The translations under genes and the position numbers were made by a program. From Paenibacillus sp. PCH8 (GTDB lineage Bacteria; Bacillota; Bacilli; Paenibacillales; Paenibacillaceae), in assembly GCF_002968835.1 (NCBI RefSeq), contig NZ_PKQK01000002.1, positions 868,001 through 932,000 of the forward strand: a DNA stretch of 64,000 nucleotides. The letters run 5' to 3'. The notes under the pieces are model-generated. The model saw only the letters and a program-made list of their open reading frames with translations, had not been told where the DNA came from and ran no database searches. Positions 1 through 9,526 of the stretch are shown here, in pieces. Position 1 is the stretch's first letter, and each line of letters opens with the position of its first letter.

Positions 1-45
1 ACGTGTCTGAGATTCTTTAGAAATCAGGATTAGTGGAATATCGCC

Positions 46-69
46 AAATAGCGTCTCCTGAGTTCGTTA
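46..69. repeat. Dispersed intergenic motif, copy 1
   Basis: This is a partial copy of a motif that recurs at 13230-13253 and three times in 39683-39825. It reads AAATAGCGTC, then seven bases, then TTCGTTA. Like the other copies it lies between genes and close to a hairpin terminator. It is a repeat by direct comparison within the window; its function is unknown. Confidence 0.6.
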
Positions 70-118
70 GATTCCACTTAGTCACCTACATTTGCAGCCT
101 GAATAATAAGTCTCCCCT

Positions 119-174
119 AACAAAAGGGTTCCCGCCAAGTCTGTATTTTCAGACCGGCAGGAACCCTTTTGTTG
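119..174. terminator. Intrinsic terminator, probably bidirectional
   Basis: A 12-bp perfect stem, CAAAAGGGTTCC at 121-132 paired with GGAACCCTTTTG at 160-171, encloses a smaller hairpin and is flanked by a T-rich stretch. It lies about 35 bases beyond the stop of the minus-strand tRNA-editing gene and probably ends that transcript. Confidence 0.75.
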
Positions 175-207
175 TATTTGTTTTGCTTGTATTTAGCTTC
201 AAACGGT

Positions 208-696
208 TTATTCCACGTCACACATAACAACGACGCTACCTTGAGCTGTAATGAGTTCCCTTACATCTTCAAAATCAAGGAACACCGTCGCCGTATTTTC
301 CATGGGATGAATTCCAATTTTCTGACCGACTAGATCCTTGTCAAAGACGACGGTTACGTTTTTCTGAATATTATTGAGAACCCCCATTGGATTGACGTGC
401 CCTTTTTCCAGTCCAAGGTATTCCAACAAATCCTTTTCGCTAGCAAAACTTAGTTTGCGGCTAGGTATCTTCTCGCTTAAACTTCTCAAATCCACTGATT
501 TCGTACCAGCGATCGTCACCAGATAATAGTTCCGCTTCTTATCATCACGCAGGAATAGGTTTTTAACGATATGTTCTGTATGTGGAATTTGGTAAGAGAA
601 TATTTCCTCCATCGTATATACTGCGGGATGTTCAATACTCTCGTAAACGATATTATTGCGATCCAAAAGATCATAGAAACCTTGTTTGTTTAACAT
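208..696 (-). CDS. YbaK/ProX-type aminoacyl-tRNA editing domain protein
   Basis: This 162-residue protein resembles the free-standing YbaK/PrdX/ProXp-ala family, which hydrolyses mischarged aminoacyl-tRNAs such as Ala-tRNAPro. Family-typical segments are the N-terminal YESIEHPAVYTMEE, then KNLFLRDDKKRNYYLV, the LSEKIPSRKLSFASEKDL region, and GHVNPMGVLNN with FDKDLVGQKIGIHPMENTATV. The length fits a single editing domain with no synthetase parts. It acts in the cytoplasm. The ATG start follows a GAAAGAGATG stretch. The exact substrate (Ala-, Cys- or Ser-tRNA) cannot be told from the sequence. The gene appears to be alone, ending at the hairpin around 119-174. Confidence 0.85.
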   Translation of the reverse strand: MLNKQGFYDLLDRNNIVYESIEHPAVYTMEEIFSYQIPHTEHIVKNLFLRDDKKRNYYLVTIAGTKSVDLRSLSEKIPSRKLSFASEKDLLEYLGLEKGHVNPMGVLNNIQKNVTVVFDKDLVGQKIGIHPMENTATVFLDFEDVRELITAQGSVVVMCDVE

Positions 697-753
697 GTTA
701 AATTCATCTCTTTCAATGAAGTATTATTCTGCAATATTACTTTTTCTCTAATA

Positions 754-1597
754 TTACTTCAAACGCTGAAGGATCAGCCTTTTTTTGTATAGCATTTTGC
801 CTGCTTCCGCTACATCCCGGATCGTATTTTTGTTGCTCACCGAGCCGAATACCATACCAGCAATCGGAATGAGCTGGAACAGCTTCTTCCAGCCAAAAGA
901 TTCACTGTAGGAATTAAACACTTCCCGCCAGCCCTGCATCTGTGATACGACCTCCATTGGCTTGTCCGGATTGTCGTAAGCGGCCAGTTCCTCAATGATC
1001 GCTTTCTTGCCCACAATATCGGCGGAAGAGAATTGCAGACACTTTACAATGAAGATACGCTCCAGTGGTTCATCCGGGTCATATCCGTAACATAGTGCCA
1101 TCTCCTGCAACACCTTCAGGGAAAGACCCATCACCATGGGAATATCTGCTGCGATCGTAACAATGCCACCAAAACCTGTAGCGGCCCCTGAGCTGCGGCA
1201 AATTTGGTTCGACTCTCGATAATATTATCGGCAACCCGATTCAGCACCTCTAACGGCAGATTTTCCACACTATGAATCTTGGCCTTCCCTCTGCTTCAGC
1301 ATCCTGTTCCACACGGTACGTATGATCCATCATAGAATAACCGGACTTTTCCGCTTCCTCTTGCAACAGCTTCGCTATCTTTTTCTTCTGTACGAGGAAC
1401 TTGCCCCCGTTCTGTACATACTGACCGACCTCGTTCAGGGAGTCTCCGATCTTCTGTTTCAGCGCTTTCGGCATCACTTTATCCAGCATGGCGAATGGCA
1501 ACCGCCCAATTTTATCCCATATAAACAAGTCTTTCTGCTGTTTCTCCCATTTCAAAATTTGCTCAAGTTCCCGGTCCAACGTCTGGCGTGAATCCAT
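754..1597 (-). pseudogene. EcsC family protein, two frameshifts
   Basis: The two halves of an EcsC-family protein are readable in different frames. The N-terminal half starts at 1597 behind an AGGAGG site and carries the LEQILKWEKQQKDLF and VMPKALKQKIGDSL segments. The central piece contains KIHSVENLPLEVLNRVADN, and the C-terminal half contains DIPMVMGLSLKVLQEMALCYGYDP. Frame changes occur near 1283-1290 and at the C-run 1185-1188. Adding one base at each restores a continuous protein of about 281 residues, the normal family size. The family is of unknown biochemical role; the name comes from the Bacillus ecs operon. Because both breaks look like short-run contractions, a sequencing error is likelier than true decay. 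Confidence 0.75.
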
Positions 1598-1730
1598 ATG
1601 TGATCCTCCTAATAGGTTGTGTATCATAATCTATATATTCCTCTTACGCAGAGATACACGTTATGGTTGCTTCCATATAGAGCAGAGGTAGGGAAATCCA
1701 AATCGCTCTATCTTATCGTTTACATACGAA

Positions 1731-1772
1731 AGAACCCTTAATCAGTATCATTCACTGAACAAGGGCTCCTCT
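1731..1772 (-). terminator. Candidate terminator after the GH43 gene
   Basis: Read on the minus strand, AGCCCTT pairs with AAGGGTT around an inner TTCAGT/ACTGAT arm, followed by TCTTT. It lies 21 bases past the stop of the GH43 gene at 1793. The stem is imperfect and the T-run short, so the call is moderate. Confidence 0.5.
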
Positions 1773-1792
1773 ATGAAAAGCTATACTACATC

Positions 1793-2773
1793 TTATGTTG
1801 CTTCCACTACTGTTTTTCCATCTGGAACCGGAACCCCAAAATTCGGCGTGCCATCTTCATTCCAATGAATGACTTGTGCCCGTGCGTGACGGTTCGGATC
1901 ATACAGGGGGTCACCCTCGATGTCTTTGTAATTACGCGCATGATAAATCAGAATATCCGTTTGCCCATCCGGTGAAACCGTAAAGCTATTATGACCCGGA
2001 CCGTATTGGCCGTTCGCTTCACAATTCTGGAATACAGGTTTGGGCGATTTCACCCAGCTTGCCGGATCGAGCAAATCAGCATCTTCATCTGCCGTGAGCA
2101 GACCCATGCAATAGTTGTAATCGGTCGCACTGGCCGAATAGCCGATGAACAACCGCCCGTTCCGATGCATCACGGCTGCTCCTTCATTGACCTTAAAGCC
2201 GATGATTTCCCAATCGTACTCCGGCGTTGAGATCATGACCTGTTCGCCGCGTAGCGTCCACGGGTTTTCCATTTCAGCAATGTACAGGTTCGAGTTGCCC
2301 ACAATATCAGGATCTTTCTGTGCCCAGACCAGATAGCGAATTCCCTTATGTTCAAAAGTCGTTGCATCCAGCGCGAATGATTCCCAGCGTGTATAAATCT
2401 GTCCTTTCTCTACCCACTCTCCTTCGAGAGGATTCGCAGAATCGTTCTCCAGAACATACATCCGGTGATCGAACAAGCCTTCATTAGTCTCACTGGTATG
2501 AGCCGCAGCGTAATGTATGTACCATTTGCCATCGATAAAATGAATCTCAGGTGCCCAGATGTTGGCACTCATCGGCCCCGTTTCACGCTTGGTCCAAGCC
2601 GTTACTGGTTCAGCATCTCTTAACTCTTCTAAAGTCTCTGCCCGCCGGATCTCAATCTGATCGAAGGCTGGTACGGAAGCGGAGAAATAATAGTAACCGT
2701 CTGTATGTCGGTACACCCACGGATCAGCGCGCTGCTCCAGAATGGGATTAGTAAACGTAATTGAATCAGTCAT
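1793..2773 (-). CDS. GH43 glycoside hydrolase, probable alpha-L-arabinofuranosidase
   Basis: This 326-residue protein has no signal peptide and consists of one five-bladed beta-propeller GH43 domain. The catalytic base aspartate is expected in FTNPILEQRADPWVYRH near the N-terminus, followed by the propeller motif MSANIWAPEIHFIDGKWY. The acid glutamate is likely in IIGFKVNEGAAVMHRNGR, and GQYGPGHNSFTVSPDGQ provides the usual metal-binding histidine. The closest described relatives I recall are cytoplasmic exo-acting arabinofuranosidases that trim imported arabino-oligosaccharides. The ATG at 2773 follows AAAGGGGAG by seven bases. It is last in the arabinan cluster, separated from the other genes by the structured repeat at 2854-3605, so its expression may be partly uncoupled. 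Subfamily assignment is uncertain. Confidence 0.85.
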   Translation of the reverse strand: MTDSITFTNPILEQRADPWVYRHTDGYYYFSASVPAFDQIEIRRAETLEELRDAEPVTAWTKRETGPMSANIWAPEIHFIDGKWYIHYAAAHTSETNEGLFDHRMYVLENDSANPLEGEWVEKGQIYTRWESFALDATTFEHKGIRYLVWAQKDPDIVGNSNLYIAEMENPWTLRGEQVMISTPEYDWEIIGFKVNEGAAVMHRNGRLFIGYSASATDYNYCMGLLTADEDADLLDPASWVKSPKPVFQNCEANGQYGPGHNSFTVSPDGQTDILIYHARNYKDIEGDPLYDPNRHARAQVIHWNEDGTPNFGVPVPDGKTVVEAT

Positions 2774-2853
2774 GGGAATACTCCCCTTTCAAATGTGTGA
2801 GATGGCTCGGAGTTAGGGATGTAACGCATACGTGAAAAGAAAAGGCAAGACAT

Positions 2854-3605
2854 GGTGCACCGCGGACGTTCGGTGGTGGTAGGGCCTTGGTGCTCTCTTG
2901 TCCTCCGATTTCTCTTTCCACCGCTCTTGGCGGTTGAAATCGGATGCCAAACTCGCTCCTGCGGCTCCTTCCTCCCCCTCACTGCTTGTGCACCCTTGGA
3001 GCAGTAGCTCGCTCTTTTCGCGCTCGCTGGGTTACTATCTAACTCCGAGCCTTTATATTGGCTCGGTCTTATGGGGTCGACCGCTTCGCTGGGTCAACTC
3101 TCCCCATGTAGTACATGGCTGGCCGCAAGTTATCGGCCAGCTCTTGGTGCACCGCGGACGTTCCGGGGGTGGCAGGGCCTTGGTGCTCTCTTGTCCTCCG
3201 ATTTCTTTTACCACCCGCTCCTGGCGGTTGAAATCGGATGCCAAACTCGCTCCTGCGGCTCCTTCCTCCCCTCACTGCTTGTGCACCCTTGGAGCAGTAG
3301 CTCGCTCTTTTCGCGCTCGCTGGGTTACTATCTAACTCCGAGCCTTTATATTGGCTCGGTCTTATGGGGTCGACCGCTTCGCTGGGTCGACTCTCCCCAT
3401 GTAGTACATGGCTGGCCGCAAGTTATCGGCCAGCTCTTGGTGCACCGCGGACGTTCCGGGGTAGCAGGGCCTTGGTGCTCTCTTGTCCTCCGATTTCTTT
3501 TCCCACCGCTCCTGGCGGTTGAAATCGGATGCCAAACTCGCTCCTGCGGCTCCTTCCTCCCCTCACTGCTTGTGCACCCTTGGAGCAGTAGCTCGCTGGG
3601 TTACG
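2854..3605. repeat. Tandem 292-bp structured repeat, about 2.6 copies
   Basis: Three direct copies begin at 2854, 3146 and 3439 with the same GGTGCACCGCGGACGTT start. The period is 292-293 bases and the last copy is cut short near 3605. Each unit can fold into several hairpins: TCCGATTTC paired with GAAATCGGA around an inner ACCG/CGGT arm, CGAGCC with GGCTCG, a CCATGTAGTACATGG palindrome, and CTGGCCG with CGGCCAG. Copies differ by only a few bases and small indels. Open frames crossing it are by-products of the repetition and show no protein family. It fills most of the 846-base gap between two GH43 genes. Confidence 0.85.
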
Positions 3606-3619
3606 CGCTGTTTGCCGCC

Positions 3620-5097
3620 TTATTCCTCAGCCGCGCTGATCCGCTTGCCCCAGACCGCGATGCCGCGGTCGTTGAGGCCAGTCGTCACCAGCGTGGGCTG
3701 GCTTCGCTCCCAGTCCCAGGACGGGAGCAGCTGTAGTTCCTCTGTGGAAGCTCCGCCCCATGGGCTTTCCTTCCACTTTAGCGTTAGCGTTTGTTTGCCA
3801 TCAAACGTCCAGGTTCCTGAACCGCTTTCGCTTTCAATCTTGCCTTTGTCCGTTAGTGTATAAGGCACGGCCTCAATCTGCCCGTCCACCGACGGATCAA
3901 GCGCCATGCCTTCCCACTCCCCGGCGATCATGGACTTCGGAATGTCCTGTGCGGTCTCACCGGCGTAACGTTCAGGTGAAACTACAGGCCAGCCGTCCTT
4001 GCTCCACATCATTTTGCGTACATGCAGATAGGGCCAGTTTTTATCCGTCTCGCCCCGTGCATGATGCACGATGTAATAATCGTCTCCGTCCTTCAGAACG
4101 GAGTTATGACCTGGTGCAACCCAGCCTTCACCTTCTGTGAAGCGATAACCGCCGAGAATCTTGGTGCCGATCTCATATTGCGGCAGATACTCCGTGTCTA
4201 GCATGTTCATGCCGTTCACATCGGTGTACGGGCCTGTGATTGAATCCGAACGCGCAACGCGCACATTATAATCTTCGAACAAGGAGTCGTACGAGACGAA
4301 GAGATAATACTTTTTGAACTCTGGATTATACACCATGTATGGACCTTCCACTGCGCCTTCTTCCGTTGCACGATCCCGAGCAGCAATACGGGTACCATAA
4401 CCCTCGTCCTTAAATTTCCCCGTGTCCGGATCGAGTGGCGCAATATAGATTCCGTCAAAAAATGAACCGTAGACCATCCACGAATTACCCTCGGCATCCA
4501 CAATCGGATTAGCATCAATGGCATTCAGCTTATCCTGTTCATTCGCGGAAGTCTTCACAACCAAGCCTTCATCCGTCCATGGCCCTTCCGGGGATGAAGA
4601 TGTCTGTAGACCAATCGCCGATTGGGTACTACCGAAACTTGATGCTGAATAATACATCCGATAGGTGTCGCCAACCTGAATCACATCCGGTGCCCACAAG
4701 TTGACCGCACCTGTCCAGTCCAGCGCTTCTTGCGGAATGCCCGGTAGTGCCTGCCCTACCCATGTCCAGTTAATCAGATCATCTGATTTACGCACCATGA
4801 CCCCCGGTTTGGGCTCTCCTGCCACGCGAACGTCTGTGGAATAGACGTAGTATCCCTCGTCGGTTTTGATAATGGCCGGATCATGCGCATTGTTTACTGT
4901 CCAGCGTGTTTCATCGTCCAGAATTGATTGGTCATATAACCGAGTATCTTGAGGCGCTTCTGGAAATACAGGACGTGGTACCGTATCTCCTCCCCATCTC
5001 CTGAACAGCCTGTAACCCCGATAAGCAGCAGTAACATGGAAGCAACAACCCCTTTCTTCAATTTGGACGCCCCTCGGAATCGCTTCCGCTGGATCAT
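3620..5097 (-). pseudogene. Lipoprotein GH43 endo-arabinanase-like enzyme, frameshifted
   Basis: The true start is the ATG at 5097, which overlaps the stop of the upstream permease (ATGA). It opens a lipoprotein signal peptide ending LLLLIGVTGC. After the C-run at 4992-4995 the frame changes. One added base joins the signal peptide to the GH43 domain and gives a 492-residue protein. The catalytic region begins ETRWTVNNAHDPAIIKTDEGYYVYSTD (base Asp in HDPAII) and continues with VNLWAPDVIQVGDTYRMYYSASSFGSTQSAIGL, the AVEGPYMVYN acid glutamate, and WVAPGHNSVLKDG. A C-terminal beta domain covers roughly the last 110 residues. Family knowledge suggests a membrane-anchored enzyme that cuts 1,5-linked arabinan or large oligosaccharides before uptake by the adjoining transporter. 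Confidence 0.85.
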
Positions 5098-5936
5098 CCC
5101 TTGACTCCCGAAATGGCAACCGATTCAATAATCTGTTTCTGGAAGATCAGGAAGATGATCAACACGGGTAACAGAGCTACAATGGAAGCCGCCATAATGA
5201 GCGGGTAATCGGTCTGAATCGCGTACGTGGCATTGAAGTTGGCAATGACCAGTTGTAATGTCTGTTTCTCCGGTGAATTCAGATAGATAATCGGGGCCAG
5301 ATAATCGTTCCAGATGCCCATGAACCAGAGAATCAACTGTGCCGCGATCGCCGGTTTAATCAGCGGGAACGTAATGCTGGAATACAACCGGAAATAGGAA
5401 CTTCCATCGATCTTGGCTGCCTCGATAATCGCATCAGGCACACTAAGCAGGTATTGTCGCAGGAAAAAGATCATGATTACGTTACCGAACAGACCTGGAA
5501 CAATTAGTGGCAAGAGTGTATCCACCCAGCCCAGCTTCGCGAACATGATGAATTGCGGGATCATAACGGTCGGATAAGGTATCATCATGGAGGCCAGCAA
5601 TGCGAGAAACAGTTTGTTTTTATGCGGGAATCTTAGTTTGGCAAAGGCAAAGGCTGCAATGCTGGACGTAAACGTACCCACCACCGTCACACTCACCGCA
5701 ACAATGAGGCTGTTTTTGATTCCGCTGAGCAGCGGACCAGCTTCCCAGATTTCTTTGTACTTTCCAAATTGGAATACTTCAGGTATCCACACGGGCGGAA
5801 GCGCGAACACATCCTGTTTCTCCTTCAATGAAGTGGACAGCATCCAGATCAGTGGTGCAATCATCGCAATAGCACCAATGGCCAGAACGATAAAAATAAT
5901 CGAGTTTGTTAACTTCCTCTTTTGACTGTAAGACAT
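5094..5936 (-). CDS. Carbohydrate ABC transporter permease (MalG type)
   Basis: This inner-membrane permease of the CUT1 sugar family has six predicted membrane segments. The first is IIFIVLAIGAIAMIAPLIWML. The coupling EAA loop appears as EAAKIDGSSYFRLYSSITFPLIKPA. The chosen start, MSYSQKRKL at 5936, follows AAAGGAG; an alternative start at 5963 would add nine residues. It overlaps the next gene by four bases and follows its partner permease closely, so the set is translationally coupled. It should form the channel with the 5963-6853 product and import arabino-oligosaccharides delivered by the binding protein at 7021. No ATPase gene is nearby; a shared MsmX-like ATPase is the usual solution in Bacillota. 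Confidence 0.9.
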   Translation of the reverse strand: MSYSQKRKLTNSIIFIVLAIGAIAMIAPLIWMLSTSLKEKQDVFALPPVWIPEVFQFGKYKEIWEAGPLLSGIKNSLIVAVSVTVVGTFTSSIAAFAFAKLRFPHKNKLFLALLASMMIPYPTVMIPQFIMFAKLGWVDTLLPLIVPGLFGNVIMIFFLRQYLLSVPDAIIEAAKIDGSSYFRLYSSITFPLIKPAIAAQLILWFMGIWNDYLAPIIYLNSPEKQTLQLVIANFNATYAIQTDYPLIMAASIVALLPVLIIFLIFQKQIIESVAISGVKG

Positions 5937-5962
5937 CTCCGGTTCACTCCTTTCCTTGACCA

Positions 5963-6853
5963 TCAATCCCCATCATAGGCTGATTTTTCGTTCATTTTGA
6001 ATTGCACCAGGGTAATGACAAAAATGAAAATACCGAGAATCATGGCCATCGCTGAGGCATAACCCATCTGCAGGTTACTGAACGCTTTCTGCCAGATGTA
6101 GAAGACGATTGATGCCGAAGAATATTCAGGACCACCGGTAGGTGTCATAATGTTCATCTCGGTGAAGATCTGGGAACCACCAATGATATTCGTAACAATC
6201 AGGAAAAAGGTAACTGGCTTCACCATGGGCCAGGTGATGTTGCGGAAGATTTGGAACCCATTGGCGCCATCCAGCTCAGCCGCCTCGTAATATGTACGTG
6301 ATACACTTTGCAGTGCGGCCAGGTACAATAACATCGTGTAACCCAGACCTTTCCATATTGTCATAATAATCAGAGCGGGCTTGACTGTATCTTTGTTCGC
6401 GAGCCAGTTCGGGCCTTCAATACCCAACAGGTCAAGGAACTGGTTCACCAGACCATAATCCCCGTTGTACGCCCAGTTCCACATGATGGACACCGCAGCG
6501 AGGGAAGAAATGACCGGGATGTAATAGATCACACGGAACGTTGTGGTGCCAGGGATTTTACGATTCAGCCCCATCGCCAGCAACAACGCGAGCAACAGAC
6601 CAATCGGGATACCGAGCATCAGAAAGAATGTATTGAACATCGCTTTGTAGAAGAGGTCATCCGTGAGCAGATCCTTGAAGTTGGCCAAACCAATGAAATT
6701 CATCTGTCCCAGTCCGTCCCAGTCGGTAAAGGAACCATAGAGGGAATAGAGGAACGGGAACATGACAAAGATCAGCAACCCCAGAATTGGAGGTAAAATA
6801 AACAGATATCCGTACAGCATCTCTTTGCGATACAAACTCGATTTCGTAATCAC
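5963..6853 (-). CDS. Carbohydrate ABC transporter permease (MalF type)
   Basis: This is the second CUT1 permease subunit, about 296 residues, with membrane helices beginning LYGYLFILPPILGLLIFVMF. The EAA loop is YYEAAELDGANGFQIFRNITWPMVKP. The preferred start is GTG at 6853, placed five bases after AGGGGTG; an open frame extends upstream to 6985 but that extension has no site and no homology. The gene lies between the binding protein and the MalG-type permease on the minus strand, consistent with one operon for uptake of arabinan fragments. Confidence 0.88.
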   Translation of the reverse strand: MITKSSLYRKEMLYGYLFILPPILGLLIFVMFPFLYSLYGSFTDWDGLGQMNFIGLANFKDLLTDDLFYKAMFNTFFLMLGIPIGLLLALLLAMGLNRKIPGTTTFRVIYYIPVISSLAAVSIMWNWAYNGDYGLVNQFLDLLGIEGPNWLANKDTVKPALIIMTIWKGLGYTMLLYLAALQSVSRTYYEAAELDGANGFQIFRNITWPMVKPVTFFLIVTNIIGGSQIFTEMNIMTPTGGPEYSSASIVFYIWQKAFSNLQMGYASAMAMILGIFIFVITLVQFKMNEKSAYDGD

Positions 6854-7020
6854 CGCGTTCACCCCTGTTACTAGTATCAGCATGTGGCATTCTTCGATTG
6901 AACCTGTTCGATCAACGAATGCCACATGCTCGTATGGAATCCAATAACTTCCAATAAGTTTCAATAAGAATAATGCCAGCAGCATGATTGCAGGCTACCG
7001 GCATCACCCTATCCTATCTA

Positions 7021-8361
7021 CTATTTCTGAGATTTCTTTTCCTGTTCAACTGCTTTGTCGAGCAACTTCTGCATTTTGGGTTGCTGCTGCTTCACATAAT
7101 CTGCGGCTGTGATTTTGCCATCCAATACCGGCTGGATGTCGGTGAAGAACAGATCATACCACTCTGCATTGTACGTGTAGTTACCTGGCAGAGCCCGACC
7201 GTAATCCTCTACGATGTCAATGAATTCCTGCTTATTGGCTGGTTTCGTGGATGTATCTTTGGCCCACTCGTCTGCCATGTCAAGCAAGTTTGGAATTTGT
7301 ACCTTGGCATCCACCAGTTGCTGCATGCCTTCCTTCGAAGCCGTAAGGTAGTTCACTAATGCAGCTGCTTCTTCCGGATGTTTCGTTTTGGCGGATACCC
7401 CAATTCCAAGTGAACCGATCCACGTTGCCGATTTTCCAGTCGATCCGGCAGGGAAAGGCAGCAGATCATAATCAAAAGGCAGTGTCTCGAATGTACTCAT
7501 ATCCCATGGACCTACAGGGAAGAAAGCCATCTCACCTTTCATCCAGCGTTGGTACGTATCCAATGTTTGCGCTTCCTCAATAGAAGGCGTAATTTTGTAT
7601 ACGTTCTGCATATCCGCGAAGAATTGTAATGCTTCCGCGAATTTAGGATCATCGATTGTTACCTTCGTTTTGCTCTCATCCAACCAGTCTCCACCATTGC
7701 TCCATACAAAGGATTGCAGTGCCCACTGTACGTTGAATCCTGTACCGTATACATCCGGTTTGCCGTCCCCATTGGTATCCTTGGTCGCTTGCTGGTTCAC
7801 CTGAATGAACTCTTCCCATGTGTACGGTCTATCAGTGTCAGGGAATGGAATGCCCTCTTTTTCAAACAAGGTCTTGTTATAGCCCAGTGCAAATGGCCCC
7901 AGATCCTTAGGCATACCGTAGATATCACCCTGGCCTGCCATTTGACCGTCATAACGATACAGATCCACGCCGTATTTCCAGATATTATCGAGATCGACAT
8001 CCGGGTTATTTTCAATATACGATGTGAGGTTCATCAACACATTGCTGTTCACATACGCTTTCACGTCGCCCGGATTGATATAAAATACGTCAGGCAAGCT
8101 GTTGCCTGTAATTGCCGCTCTCAGCTTGGTCGCGTATTGATCCGCAGCCGTTACAATAATTTTGACTTTAACCCCCGGATGCTCTTCTTCGAATTTCTTG
8201 ACCACGGCCGTGTATGCTTTCTGCTCATCTGTACCTCCGCGGAACATAAACGTCAATTCCTTGTCTCCACTAGCACCACTGCTACCTCCGCAGCCTGCAA
8301 GTACCAACGCACTTACCAGCATAAGAAGCATATACGTGACCCAACCCTTTTTCTTTACCAT
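7021..8361 (-). CDS. Sugar ABC transporter substrate-binding lipoprotein
   Basis: This 446-residue family 1 extracellular solute-binding protein has the lipoprotein signal [25 protein letters not shown], cleaved before the cysteine. It then carries the typical lobe motif [19 protein letters not shown] and the hinge region [16 protein letters not shown]. The ATG at 8361 follows AGGAGGGG. It is anchored outside the membrane and should capture arabino-oligosaccharides for the two permeases immediately downstream. A sigma-A promoter and a 13-bp inverted repeat precede it, suggesting its own regulated transcription start within the arabinan locus. The ligand is inferred from the neighbours. Confidence 0.92.
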   Translation of the reverse strand: MVKKKGWVTYMLLMLVSALVLAGCGGSSGASGDKELTFMFRGGTDEQKAYTAVVKKFEEEHPGVKVKIIVTAADQYATKLRAAITGNSLPDVFYINPGDVKAYVNSNVLMNLTSYIENNPDVDLDNIWKYGVDLYRYDGQMAGQGDIYGMPKDLGPFALGYNKTLFEKEGIPFPDTDRPYTWEEFIQVNQQATKDTNGDGKPDVYGTGFNVQWALQSFVWSNGGDWLDESKTKVTIDDPKFAEALQFFADMQNVYKITPSIEEAQTLDTYQRWMKGEMAFFPVGPWDMSTFETLPFDYDLLPFPAGSTGKSATWIGSLGIGVSAKTKHPEEAAALVNYLTASKEGMQQLVDAKVQIPNLLDMADEWAKDTSTKPANKQEFIDIVEDYGRALPGNYTYNAEWYDLFFTDIQPVLDGKITAADYVKQQQPKMQKLLDKAVEQEKKSQK

Positions 8362-8373
8362 CTGAACCCCTCC

Positions 8374-8446
8374 TGATCTGGATTTGTAACCGCATTCAAT
8401 TGGATGAAGTAAGATTTCTGTTGTTAAATTTATCAAATCCAGATCA
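8374..8446. promoter_or_regulatory. Paired operator-like inverted repeat at the importer promoter
   Basis: TGATCTGGATTTG at 8374-8386 is repeated exactly in inverse at 8434-8446 (CAAATCCAGATCA), 47 bases apart. The distal copy sits inside the -10/-35 spacer, so the pair cannot form a transcript hairpin and instead looks like two protein-binding half operators. A related ATCTGGATT occurs at 9598-9606 upstream of abnA. The likely binder is the divergent HTH regulator at 9789, by inference. Confidence 0.5.
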
Positions 8447-8456
8447 CTTTAGTCAA
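8428..8456 (-). promoter_or_regulatory. Sigma-A promoter of the binding-protein operon
   Basis: On the minus strand, TTGACT (8451-8456), a 17-base spacer and ATAAAT (8428-8433) form a good housekeeping promoter. Transcription would begin about 60 bases upstream of the start codon at 8361. The operator-like repeat overlaps its spacer. Confidence 0.6.
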
Positions 8457-8493
8457 TACTTTATTAAAACATTTTATATTTATTTAAAATAAA

Positions 8494-9471
8494 TCAATAC
8501 GTGGGCCAGCCATTTGCATCCCATAATAAGTCACTAATCAGCAATTTGGGATCGCCATTATTCTCTGCATCATAAGCATGACGTGCAATCACATTGCCGT
8601 TGTACACGTCCTGACCACCCGGCCCTTTCCATCTGACATTGCCTGTATCGAGTAGGGTTCCGCCGCCACTTAGCATGTTCACTCCGTTTTTGTCCACATA
8701 AGGACCGGTAATACTGGTCGAACGACCATAGACTATTTTGTAGGTGCTGTTCACACCTTTGCAGCAAGAATCGATTGAAGCAAACAGGTAATAGTATCCG
8801 CCGCGATACACAATACTTGGTGCTTCAATCGCTCCTCCGTTATTCGGACGTGCAGCAATGGACGTTATGCCTCCTGTCGGTTTCATCGTGTTTTTGTCCA
8901 GTTTGACAATCTTCAGACCACTCCAGAACGAGCCGAAGGCCAGCCAAGGGTTACCTGAAGCATCAATGACTAGATTCGGATCAATGGCATTATAATTATT
9001 GGCAGTCGTGGTCTGAAGCACCAATCCTTCGTCCTTCCACTGCCCTGTTCCAATGCTGTTGGCAGACGCAAGACCAATCGCAGACCGATTGGAGCCAAAG
9101 GTGGAGATCGAATAATAGAGCCATACTTTTCCGTTATACTGCTCCACATCTGGCGCCCATACATCCAATCCGCTTTGTCCCGGAACGGCAGAAGCCCACC
9201 AGGACGGCTTACTCAAGAAGATTTGTGGAACACGATACCAGGACGATCCATTATCCGATTTCAATACCTGAATGCCCGAGCCGGTTGAGAAGGTGTACCA
9301 AGAACTGCCCTCTTTGATAATGGATGGATCATGTACAGCAATGTCTCCGCTTAGATTCCAGAACGCAGCCAAAGCTTTGGACTGACCCGCCAGTAGCAAT
9401 ACCATCACAAGTAATGCCGGTAACACCCACCGTTTCCATTTCAACCTCTTCACATTGCTCAACTTTTCCAA
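8494..9471 (-). CDS. abnA: Secreted endo-1,5-alpha-L-arabinanase (GH43)
   Basis: The protein is a classic short AbnA of about 325 residues. A signal peptide (RWVLPALLVMVLLLAGQSKALAA) leads into a five-bladed GH43 propeller. The catalytic base is the Asp in AVHDPSIIKEG, the pKa-modulating Asp lies in NAIDPNLVID, and the acid is the Glu in GGAIEAPSIVY. It ends WDANGWPTY, as Bacillus AbnA does near its C-terminus. The TTG start at 9471 sits six bases after AGGTGGAG; a GTG at 9483 is the alternative. It should cut arabinan outside the cell, feeding the adjoining importer. It is transcribed divergently from the regulator at 9789. Confidence 0.9.
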   Translation of the reverse strand: MEKLSNVKRLKWKRWVLPALLVMVLLLAGQSKALAAFWNLSGDIAVHDPSIIKEGSSWYTFSTGSGIQVLKSDNGSSWYRVPQIFLSKPSWWASAVPGQSGLDVWAPDVEQYNGKVWLYYSISTFGSNRSAIGLASANSIGTGQWKDEGLVLQTTTANNYNAIDPNLVIDASGNPWLAFGSFWSGLKIVKLDKNTMKPTGGITSIAARPNNGGAIEAPSIVYRGGYYYLFASIDSCCKGVNSTYKIVYGRSTSITGPYVDKNGVNMLSGGGTLLDTGNVRWKGPGGQDVYNGNVIARHAYDAENNGDPKLLISDLLWDANGWPTY

Positions 9472-9526
9472 ACCGAACTCCACCTTTCCTGATCAATTGG
9501 TTAATTAGGTTCATGAATATAATAGG

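Noticed and set aside
33..227. 64-residue frame at the window start
   Set aside because: It runs through the dispersed repeat and a terminator hairpin and has no coding support.
2898..3736. Long plus-strand open frames (145 and 221 residues) across the tandem repeat
   Set aside because: They arise from repetition of one 292-bp unit, contain no known family, overlap the end of the GH43 gene and lack a ribosome site. The repeat is better explained as non-coding.
7714..8376. 220-residue plus-strand frame opposite the binding-protein gene
   Set aside because: It is antisense to a clear substrate-binding protein with a signal peptide and has no family features.
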